Shown here: piece after piece, positions 8,570 to 17,100 of the stretch
Layout of the letters: the number at the start of each line of letters is the position of its first letter
How positions within the stretch are numbered: position 1 is the stretch's first letter
Source: JADHLN01 sp965658435
Lineage (GTDB): Bacteria > Pseudomonadota > Alphaproteobacteria > Rickettsiales > JABIRX01
Length of the DNA: 52,411 nt
Assembly (NCBI GenBank): GCA_965658435.1
Contig: CBFHSE010000005.1
Coordinates: 1 to 52,411, forward strand
Reading direction: 5' to 3'
Position numbers and translations under genes: made by a program
The notes under the pieces: model-generated
The model's input: only the letters and a program-made list of their open reading frames with translations
Told to the model about the DNA's origin: nothing
Databases searched by the model: none

Positions 8570-9523
8570 ATGAGTAGTAATTTACAATTTCCCATAAAAA
8601 TTGGCTCAAGAACAAGTGAGCTAGCTATAGCACAAGCAAATCAAGTAAAAAATAAATTATTAGAGTCACTTCCTGATATTAAAGCTTCTGATATTGAAAT
8701 AATTACCATGCAGACTACAGGAGATAAATTACTGGATAAAGATTTAAGCTTATTTGGTGGAAAAAGTGTGTTCACAAAAGAAATTGAGGAAGCATTACTT
8801 GCAAAAAAAATAGATATTGCTGTGCATTCTATGAAAGATGTACCAGCAATATTGCCTAAAACACTTTTTATTAAAGCAATAGTTGAAAGAGAAGAAGCGA
8901 CTGATGCTTTTATTTCAAATAAATATAAAAATTTACTTCATTTACCTAAAAATGCAGTAATTGGTACTTCCTCAATTAGACGTAAAGCTATTTTATTATA
9001 TTTAAGAAAAGATCTAAAAATAATTGATTTTAGAGGGAATATTAACACCAGATTAAGAAAGCTTAAAGAACAAGATATTGATGGAATAATTTTGGCTACA
9101 TCTGGTTTGAAAAGAGTTGGTATAACCTCTGTAATTACTAAAAAAATACCAACTGACATGATGGTTCCTGCCATGGGTCAGGGTGCAGTAGGGGTAGAAT
9201 GTAGAGAAGATGATTATGCAATACATAAAATTTTAGAAAAAATTAATCACAAAAAATCCGAATTTTGTGTATCTTTAGAAAGAGAATTTATGCTGCAAAT
9301 TGATGGAAGCTGTCAAACACCAATAGGCTGTTTTGCTAAATTTGTAGGATCTGATATTCAAATAAAAGCAACTATTATCCATCCAGATGGCACAAAAAAA
9401 ATAGATAAAAATATTATTGTATCAAGAGAAGATGCCTTTGAAAATATTAACCTCATTGTAGAAGAATTTAAAGATAAAGGGGCAGATATAATAGAATATA
9501 TAAAAAAACACAGTAATGTATAA
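8570..9523 (+). CDS. hemC: hydroxymethylbilane synthase (porphobilinogen deaminase)
   Basis: 317 residues. It polymerises four porphobilinogens to hydroxymethylbilane in heme synthesis. It begins with the typical IGSRTSELAIAQAN. VHSMKDVPAILP and GTSSIRRKA supply the substrate-binding arginines and lysine. The dipyrromethane cofactor cysteine is C248 in DGSCQTPIG. The stop overlaps the hemD start by 8 bases, so HemC and HemD, consecutive enzymes, are made together. Confidence 0.97.
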   Translation: MSSNLQFPIKIGSRTSELAIAQANQVKNKLLESLPDIKASDIEIITMQTTGDKLLDKDLSLFGGKSVFTKEIEEALLAKKIDIAVHSMKDVPAILPKTLFIKAIVEREEATDAFISNKYKNLLHLPKNAVIGTSSIRRKAILLYLRKDLKIIDFRGNINTRLRKLKEQDIDGIILATSGLKRVGITSVITKKIPTDMMVPAMGQGAVGVECREDDYAIHKILEKINHKKSEFCVSLEREFMLQIDGSCQTPIGCFAKFVGSDIQIKATIIHPDGTKKIDKNIIVSREDAFENINLIVEEFKDKGADIIEYIKKHSNV

Positions 9524-10193
9524 TATTTGTTGTTTTAGGCATAATAATGCTTCTCCTGACATAGGTAATAAATTAGCAAAGCAGCAAATAAATTTTTTTG
9601 ATTATAAAATAGCTAATATTCACTATAATAACTCATTAGATTTTAAATATTTAGAAAGTTTTTCTAAAATTATTCTTACAAGTAGAAATACAATTAGAAA
9701 AGAAGATATAGAACATTGGCAAAAATTAAATCTAAAAACAGAATTTATAATTATAGGTAAAAATTTTGCTTCTTATCTTAAAGAAAATAACATCAAAAAT
9801 ATTCAGATATTTAATTCAGTTAGAGATATTACTGCAATAATTAATGCAACAGATAGTTACCTATATATTAGGGGAGAAAATATCAGTTATGATTTAGCAT
9901 TCTCTCATCCGCATATAAAAGAAATATTATTTTATAGGCTGGAGTTTAATCATATTAATAAAAATGATATCTTAAATTTCTTTATAAAAAATGATATTAA
10001 TCAAATTTTATTTTTAAGTATAGAAACCGCTAAATTTATTACAGAAAAAATTAGCAAAACAGAATTGCAGAAATTTGAAATAATTTGCCTAAGTAATAGA
10101 ATAGCAAAATATTTTGCTGATTTTCATGATAATATTCTTTATCCTAAAGAGCCTGAAGTTGATTTATTAACAAATTTAATTCTAAAAAAATAA
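9516..10193 (+). CDS. hemD: uroporphyrinogen-III synthase
   Basis: 225 residues, close to the usual HemD length. The sequence is poorly conserved, as is normal for HemD. The two-lobe pattern can be followed: ILTSRNTI at about residue 52, YIRGENISYDL near residue 122 and LFLSIETAKF near residue 166 (usually a T/S-S rich block). Position directly after hemC with an 8-base overlap is the strongest argument. It cyclises hydroxymethylbilane with inversion of ring D. The tatB gene starts on the next base. Confidence 0.88.
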   Translation: MYNICCFRHNNASPDIGNKLAKQQINFFDYKIANIHYNNSLDFKYLESFSKIILTSRNTIRKEDIEHWQKLNLKTEFIIIGKNFASYLKENNIKNIQIFNSVRDITAIINATDSYLYIRGENISYDLAFSHPHIKEILFYRLEFNHINKNDILNFFIKNDINQILFLSIETAKFITEKISKTELQKFEIICLSNRIAKYFADFHDNILYPKEPEVDLLTNLILKK

Positions 10194-10502
10194 ATGTTTG
10201 GTATCTCATTCTTTGAATTATTAATAGTTATTTTAGTGGCAATAATAATCATTAACCCAAATGATTATCATAAATGCTTTAATTTCTTAAATAAACTTTA
10301 TAAAGAATTAAAAAAAGCCTATTTATCAGCATTAGATGAGTTTGAAAAATTAAAACAAGAATCAGGTTTTTCTTCTGAAACCAAAAAAATAAAAAGAGAT
10401 ATTGAAAATTTAGATGATGATTTAAAAAAAATTATAGGTGATGATGGCAAGCAATATGATGCTTACGATGTTAAGAAAATAATTAAAGAAAATGAAAAAT
10501 AA
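10194..10502 (+). CDS. tatB: Sec-independent translocase subunit TatB
   Basis: 102 residues. It has a TatA/B-type N-terminal membrane helix (FELLIVILVAIIII) ending in the hinge-like NPND. A long amphipathic, highly charged helix follows (KLYKELKKAYLSALDEFEKLK). It begins immediately after hemD and overlaps tatC by 11 bases, the normal tatB-tatC pairing. TatB and TatC form the receptor for twin-arginine signal peptides in the inner membrane. TatA is not in the window. TatA rather than TatB is possible in principle, but the length and linkage favour TatB. Confidence 0.85.
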   Translation: MFGISFFELLIVILVAIIIINPNDYHKCFNFLNKLYKELKKAYLSALDEFEKLKQESGFSSETKKIKRDIENLDDDLKKIIGDDGKQYDAYDVKKIIKENEK

Positions 10503-11208
10503 TTTTTTAAATCATATTAAGGAATTAAGAAATAGAATAATTTTAATATTTATATTTTTTATTATTTCTTTTATTTCTTCCTATCATTTTATAGAAGAAA
10601 TCTATGATTTTATTTTATTACCACTTAGTAATTTAACTAATATTAATGAATCAAAAAGAATAATTTACACTAATTTAACAGAAGCTTTTACTTCATATAT
10701 CAGGCTTAGCTTTACTTTTACCATCCTAATTTTGTTTCCATATATTATCTGGCATATTTACCGTTTTATCGCTCCTGCCTTATATAAAAAGGAAAAGAAA
10801 ATATTTAATATAATTCTAATTTCTTCACCAATTTTATTTTATTTAGGGTGTGCATTTGCTTATAAAATTGCTCTACCATTAGCTTTTGACTTCTTTCTGG
10901 GATTTGAAAATCAAGCCAGTAATTTACCATTAATATTAGAAGCTAAAATAAGCGAATATTTAAAACTTAGCCAAAAAATCATAATAGCATTTGGTCTTGT
11001 ATTTCAATTGCCAGTAATTGTAATATTATTAATTAAGTCAGATATTATTTCATTAGAGAATTTAAAAAAAAACAGGAAATACGCAATATTAATATTTTTT
11101 ATATTAGGGGCAATCATAACACCTCCAGATATAATTTCTCAAATAGCTATTGCAATACCTATGCTCATATTATATGAGTTAACATTAATAATTGCCAAAA
11201 AACTATAA
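10492..11208 (+). CDS. tatC: Sec-independent protein translocase TatC
   Basis: 238 residues, six hydrophobic segments. The N-terminal signature HIKELRNRIILIFIFF is the TatC start. LTEAFTSYIRLSF and the periplasmic/cytoplasmic loop FRFIAPALYKKEKK (as RFIAPALYKKEKK) contain the conserved Pro and Glu. GAIITPPDIISQ near the end is diagnostic. It forms the twin-arginine receptor with TatB. serS follows after 11 bases. Confidence 0.95.
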   Translation: MKNNFLNHIKELRNRIILIFIFFIISFISSYHFIEEIYDFILLPLSNLTNINESKRIIYTNLTEAFTSYIRLSFTFTILILFPYIIWHIYRFIAPALYKKEKKIFNIILISSPILFYLGCAFAYKIALPLAFDFFLGFENQASNLPLILEAKISEYLKLSQKIIIAFGLVFQLPVIVILLIKSDIISLENLKKNRKYAILIFFILGAIITPPDIISQIAIAIPMLILYELTLIIAKKL

Positions 11209-11219
11209 TATATTACAAA

Positions 11220-12476
11220 ATGCATGATATAAATAAAATTAGAGAAAACCCCATAGAATTTGATAAAGAATTAGCCAGAAGAGGGGAAAAGAAACTAGCA
11301 GAAGAAATAATTGCTCTTGATAATCTGGTAAGAAAAGAAAAAACTAATTTACAAAATTTATTATCAGAAAAAAATAATATAGCTAAAGAAATAGGTTTTG
11401 TTAAATCTAAAAATCAAGATGCTTCAAGCCTATTTAAAAAAGCAGATGCCATAAAAAAAGAAATTGCCCAATTAGAAAATAATCAAAATCAAGCAAAGCT
11501 TAATGAAATATTAGCATCAATTCCAAATTTATTATCTTCTGATGTTCCAAATGGTGAAAGTGAAAAAGAGAATATATTAATTCGTGAATTTGGTAATATT
11601 CCAAATTTTAATTTTAGCCCAAAACAACATTTTGAATTTGATGATGATTTAATGAATTTTAGTGATGCTGCTAAAATTAGTGGAGCTAGATTTGTTATTT
11701 TAAAAGAGAATTTAGCCAAGTTAGAGAGAGCTCTAGCAAATTTTATGCTAGATATTTTAACTGAAAAATTTGGTTTCACAGAAATTTCAGTTCCATTATT
11801 AGTAAATGATAAAACAATGTTTGGTACAGGCCAATTACCTAAATTTGCAGAAGACGCTTTCAAGACTGAAGATGGGAAGTGGTTAATTTCAACTTCTGAA
11901 ATTGCTTTAACAAATATAGCACAAGATAAAATCCTAAAACAAGAAGAGCTACCAAAAAGATATGTAGCATATACTCCTTGCTTTAGAAAAGAAGCAGGTT
12001 CTGCAGGAAAAGACACTAGGGGTATGATCCGTTTGCATCAATTTAACAAAGTTGAAATGGTTTGCTTAACAAAAGAAAGTGAATCTGATAATGAGCATGA
12101 AAAAATAACAGCCATAGCAGAAGAGATTTTAAAACAATTAGAGTTACCTTATAGAGTTATGCTTTTATGTAGTAAAGATACTGGTTTTAGTGCTAAAAAA
12201 ACATATGATTTAGAAGTATGGTTACCTGGACAAAATTGTTACAGAGAAATTTCAAGCTGCTCAAATTGCGGTGATTTTCAAGCTAGAAGAATGAAAGCAA
12301 GAATTAAAAATAAAGAAGGAAAAAATAGCTATATTCACAGCTTAAATGGTTCAGCTCTTGCAGTTGGTAGAACATTAGTTGCAATTCTAGAAAATTATCA
12401 AAATGAAGATGGTTCAATTACTATACCTAAAGTTTTAAAACCATATATGAATAATAAAAATAAAATCCTAGCTTAA
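11220..12476 (+). CDS. serS: seryl-tRNA synthetase
   Basis: 418 residues, a full-length class II synthetase. The N-terminal long coiled-coil arm (about residues 25-105, Lys/Glu/Asn rich) binds the tRNA long variable arm. The class II motif 2 is in YTPCFRKEAGSAGKDTRGMIR with HQFNKVEM. Motif 3 is in NGSALAVGRTLVAILENYQ. EISSCSNCGDFQARRMKAR is the serine-pocket block. tatC-serS linkage is common in alphaproteobacteria. Its 3' end overlaps convergent comEC by 9 bases. Confidence 0.97.
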   Translation: MHDINKIRENPIEFDKELARRGEKKLAEEIIALDNLVRKEKTNLQNLLSEKNNIAKEIGFVKSKNQDASSLFKKADAIKKEIAQLENNQNQAKLNEILASIPNLLSSDVPNGESEKENILIREFGNIPNFNFSPKQHFEFDDDLMNFSDAAKISGARFVILKENLAKLERALANFMLDILTEKFGFTEISVPLLVNDKTMFGTGQLPKFAEDAFKTEDGKWLISTSEIALTNIAQDKILKQEELPKRYVAYTPCFRKEAGSAGKDTRGMIRLHQFNKVEMVCLTKESESDNEHEKITAIAEEILKQLELPYRVMLLCSKDTGFSAKKTYDLEVWLPGQNCYREISSCSNCGDFQARRMKARIKNKEGKNSYIHSLNGSALAVGRTLVAILENYQNEDGSITIPKVLKPYMNNKNKILA

Positions 12477-14123
12477 AATAATAAGTTCATCCTTTTTTAA
12501 ATAAATTTTAAAAATAACATTTTTCATTAAATCGGCATTTTTCAAGCTAATTTGATCATTACAATTATTATTATTTGCATAATTCACAACAAAATCAGAT
12601 TTTAAACAAATATTTTGTAATTCATTATTGGTTATGTTCTTTAAAATTAAGGCTATTTTATGTTTGTTCTTTTCATAAACACAATAATTACCATGACATT
12701 TTAGATTTTTATCATAATAATTAGCAATATTTATGGAGCTTAAATTTCTAAAGTAATTTTGGGCTTTTTTTATAATATATTTATTTTTGATAAAGTCTGG
12801 ATAAAAGTAATTATTGTCAGATCTTGCAATAAATAATTTATTGTAACTTACAGTTAAATCTGGTTTTGGATCATAAATATAAGGGAAAAAATAAGAAGAA
12901 AAATATAAAGTAATTACTATGTAAAATCTTTTTTTATCTTTAAAAACTAATAAAATTAATAAAGCAATGAAGGCAAATATCAATGAATAGCCATTAAAAT
13001 ATAAATTTATTAAACTCACATTAAAAAATTCATTAAAAAATTTTGCTAAATAAATAAAATTATTAAGAAAAAATTCATAAATGAAAAATAAATTTAGTTT
13101 ATCATTTACTAGAACTAAAATAAAGCATAAAAAGCCAAGAGGAACAATTATAAATGAAGCTATTGGTAACAAAAATAAATTAGCCAAAGGTGCTGTTATT
13201 GATGCATTATTAAAATGATAACAAATAAAAGGAAGGGTGGCTAAGGTTATCAAAATAGATGAATAAAGAATTTTTAAAAAATAATTATTCTTACTGCCAT
13301 GTTGGTAATATAATGCAATAATTAGAGTAGCTACAAAAGATAATTGAAAAGCAGGTGAAAAAATATTATCAGGGTTATTAAATGCTATAAAAATTGCAGA
13401 TATTAAAATGATCTTGGCAAAATCAATTTTTATTTCAAGTAATATGCCTATTACAAAAAATAAAATAAATAATAATGCTCTTTGACCAGAAATAGGAAAA
13501 TTGGCAATTGCTAAAAAGGCAAAACTTGTCAAAAGCGATAAAATTGCAGCAATTTTTTTGCCATTATAATTTAAAGATATTTTTGGTATTAAGCCAATTA
13601 ATCTTCTAAAAAATAAAAAAGACATAAAAGCAACGCCTCCAATATGAAGTCCAGAAATTGCTAAAATATGAGAAATTCCAATATTAAAAAAAATTTCTTT
13701 TATTTCTTTTGGGATATATATTTTTGATCCAGTGATCAAAGCATAGGCTAGATAATGTTTAGTATATTTTTGTACTGTTATTAAAGATTTTTCATGAAAA
13801 AAATTTTTTGGATATTTTTCTTTATTGATTATTTGTACATCCTTTATTGGTGAAAGAATTTTGTAACATTTATCTCTAAAACAAATATTTGGCTTGATAT
13901 ATCCAGTGACCTTTATAAAATTTGAATTTTGATATTTTTGTTCTCTATCAAATAAAATAAGTTTTTCATAATCATTTTTATCTTCTTTAACTGTTAAATA
14001 TGTATTATTTCTAGAAATAACTTGAAAGTTTCCTTCAATTTTTTGATAGGAATAATATTTAATTTCAGCAATAGCACTGTTAAATGGCCATATCATAAAA
14101 AACACACACAATATAAATTTCAT
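12468..14123 (-). CDS. comEC: ComEC/Rec2-type competence membrane protein, short form
   Basis: 551 residues, shorter than many ComEC proteins (700 or more). After an N-terminal signal-like helix comes an OB-like region with FIKVTGYIKPN, C100-type cysteines and KILSPI. The competence domain begins with HYLAYALITGSKIYIPKE and the key block ISHILAISGLHIGGVAF. NFPISGQRALLFIL and NPDNIFSPAFQLSFVATL follow. About eight membrane segments are visible. The C-terminal 140 residues (from PDLTVSYNKLF) look like a degenerate remnant of the metallo-beta-lactamase domain and lack His motifs. It would pass single-stranded DNA through the inner membrane. It lies four bases after the giant secreted-protein gene. 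Confidence 0.88.
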   Translation of the reverse strand: MKFILCVFFMIWPFNSAIAEIKYYSYQKIEGNFQVISRNNTYLTVKEDKNDYEKLILFDREQKYQNSNFIKVTGYIKPNICFRDKCYKILSPIKDVQIINKEKYPKNFFHEKSLITVQKYTKHYLAYALITGSKIYIPKEIKEIFFNIGISHILAISGLHIGGVAFMSFLFFRRLIGLIPKISLNYNGKKIAAILSLLTSFAFLAIANFPISGQRALLFILFFVIGILLEIKIDFAKIILISAIFIAFNNPDNIFSPAFQLSFVATLIIALYYQHGSKNNYFLKILYSSILITLATLPFICYHFNNASITAPLANLFLLPIASFIIVPLGFLCFILVLVNDKLNLFFIYEFFLNNFIYLAKFFNEFFNVSLINLYFNGYSLIFAFIALLILLVFKDKKRFYIVITLYFSSYFFPYIYDPKPDLTVSYNKLFIARSDNNYFYPDFIKNKYIIKKAQNYFRNLSSINIANYYDKNLKCHGNYCVYEKNKHKIALILKNITNNELQNICLKSDFVVNYANNNNCNDQISLKNADLMKNVIFKIYLKKDELIILS

Positions 14124-14127
14124 TTAG

Positions 14128-17100
14128 TTAATGTTGGTACCATTTTTGATTAGCATTATCAGTACAATCTCTTACATAAACCTGCTGGTCATCACCCATA
14201 TCTGTAAGGCATTGGTAATTTCCCTCACTATTATAGGTTCCAAGACGGTTCTTATAATCATAATACCATTTTTGATGATCATAATGGCCGTCAGATGTTG
14301 AATGACAATGATATGCATTTACATCTCCATCAGGGTCATTAGTACCTAAATCCATACATAAATTAGATTCAGCATCCTTAATTTGGTTTGTGCCATGTCT
14401 ATAAAATTGCCTATTATTACGAGTTGCGCACTCATAAGCTTTTATAGGTGCATTATTATAACCACCCGACCAATCCAAGCAATGACCAATGCCACTCCTA
14501 AGCCTACTAGTTGAATCACCTTCTAGTTTAAATAATTTGCATCCTTCATTATATATATCACCATCCCAAAATCCTCCATTTTCAGCTCTAATTATACCAT
14601 TATCACAGTAGAAATTTATATGGTATTGTTCATCACTACTTAGCACAGGAGATTCATCATTTAAATCATTTCTATCTTTACAATATTCTTTATGACCTTC
14701 ATAAGGTAGCAAAATTGGTGGTCCATTTATCCTAATCGATTTTACCCAATCACTAGCTCTATAGTCATAATTTGATGCGTTACATGTTCTATAACAATAT
14801 ATAGGATTAGCTGATAAATTACCATCATTACAACTTATAATAACTTTTGATGAGGAACTATAGGGGCCTACTCCGTCAAAATTATCGCAACTAGCATTGG
14901 CTATTTGTCCTGAATGCATACCACCAGCTGTTACAAAATTTTCTACATTATCAACAGATAAGTGAGTGGTTTGTGGAAGGCTATCATATTGTGGAATAGT
15001 TATTTGAGCCTTACCAAAGCATTTTCTTGCACAACCATTTGTTACTGTTCTAATTTCAAAATCTGACTGAGTACTTCCCCTGGATTTTGATGTGTTTCCT
15101 ATATTTTGACATTTTACTTTATAAGTACCACTTAGAGGTATTCCCCCTGTCGCTGCAAAATTGCTACAATTATATGTTGCCTCAGTCTCAGAGTTAATAT
15201 TTGATGGCATATTATATTTATATGTTTTTCCTCCTATGCTTAAAGATAATTCTGTAGCTGGACACTGAATTCTTTGACAATTATCTGTTACCCTTGTGAC
15301 ATTATTAAGCCATCCAGAATTACTTGCTAAGCATGTATCTTGAGCAGTAATAGTACCAGTATATTTAAAGTCACAATATGTTGTTGCTTCATGTATTTGG
15401 TTGACATTAGAATCTTGATTTCCTTCTTCTGTAAAATCTGCTGTAGCAGCAACAAAATGAAAACGTTGATTATTATGATCATCGTCACCATTTATACCAT
15501 GAAAATGGTAACTTCCATCAGATGCATATCTTAATTTCTGTGTGCTATAATAAGCAGAACATCCAGGTACACAATGTCCTTCTAAATAATGCCAATTTCC
15601 ATATTGATCACATCGTGATTTTGGAATAACAATCGTTTCACCTCCAATTGGACATGAACCAGAAACTTCCTCAGTATAAGGCAATGTCTCAGGCATTATA
15701 GAAAAATTTGCTACACCATCAACTATACTATTTGATGTTGTGGCCAGACAATTTTTAAAAATATGACAGCCATTTGAAAAAGGTGTTTTTTCTCCCCATT
15801 CATCACATGATTCATAACATGATTTAATGTCTAAATAAAGTTCATTATTATTAAAACAATTGCATTTTTCATAATCCTTTAGACTATAATATAAACATAA
15901 TTGTTGGTTATTTGCTGCATAATTTACTGTATTTTCCATTTCAATTTTTAAATCATGGTAATAATCAAATTTTTTGTAAACTATAACAGATTCTGTATCT
16001 ATACCAGTGGTTTTATTTTTTGGTTTGGAAGGGGAGCTATGATTTGCATCAATTGTATTTTCTGCCTGTAATGTAGGCGATATCAAAGAAAATATATTAT
16101 TATTTACACTATCTAATGAGCCATCCCAAAAATTATGACGATCTTTTAATATTTTAGCATCTACAGAAAAATTATAACCAAATAAATTAACATTACTATT
16201 TAAATTACCATCAATAAATTCATTGCTTGCGTCAATCTTTTTTGGATCACGATAAGTTATTTTTATATTATAAATAGGGTTTATTGCACTAAAATCATTA
16301 AAACTACCACTATTATATTCGTAATTTTCTTTAATTAAATCATATGATAAACTTAATATTTTGCTTGGAGGAGAAATACATAAATTATGTCCTAATTCAT
16401 CTGAATCATCACCTAATGGTTTATCATATGTAAAATATTTTGAATAGTAATCACCATAATGAATTCTATTTTTGTAGTCATCCTTGTAATGATTAAAAAT
16501 TTTATTTTCATAATTGAGCAAAAAAGGAATTTGTTTTAAAGGATATTCTTTTAAATTTACATTATATTTCTCATCATTAGGAGGAAAGGCAAGTTGAGAG
16601 ACATCTGGATGATTATTCAGTTGAGTATAATAAGAAATTTGACTAAGCTCTGATACGGAATCATATTTTTTATTCATTAAATTATGAAGACAAATATGAT
16701 TATAATATTCATCTTTCAGAATAGATGTATCATTATGTAAAATACAGTTATCGCTATATTTTTTTGTTTTAATTTCTGCTTGTGAGTCCGTTATTACATT
16801 TAATGGATTTTTAGTCGTCATTGTAGATTGAGGGTAATAATATTGACAATATTTATTACCTTTAGTGATATTCATTTCATGCTTTATAGTCATTAACTCA
16901 GGTCTAAGAACAATGCCCCCATCTTTGTTCTTGAGTGATTCTTTATAGATCATATCAACTCCTTGTAAGCTATTTTCAACTTCAGATTTACTATATAAAT
17001 CAAAAACTGAAGCACTGCTATTATTACCTTTTTCAACTAGTCTTACAGCCATTTTCGGGTTATCATAGGTTGAGTTTATTCCAAGACCAGATAACATTAT

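Noticed and set aside
11489..12016. 175-codon minus-strand ORF inside serS
   Set aside because: It lies entirely antisense to a clear seryl-tRNA synthetase, has no recognisable motif or initiation site, and reflects codon bias of the opposite strand.
15340..15534. 64-codon plus-strand cysteine-rich ORF inside the lectin gene
   Set aside because: Its cysteines are a by-product of the opposite strand's codons; no start signal.
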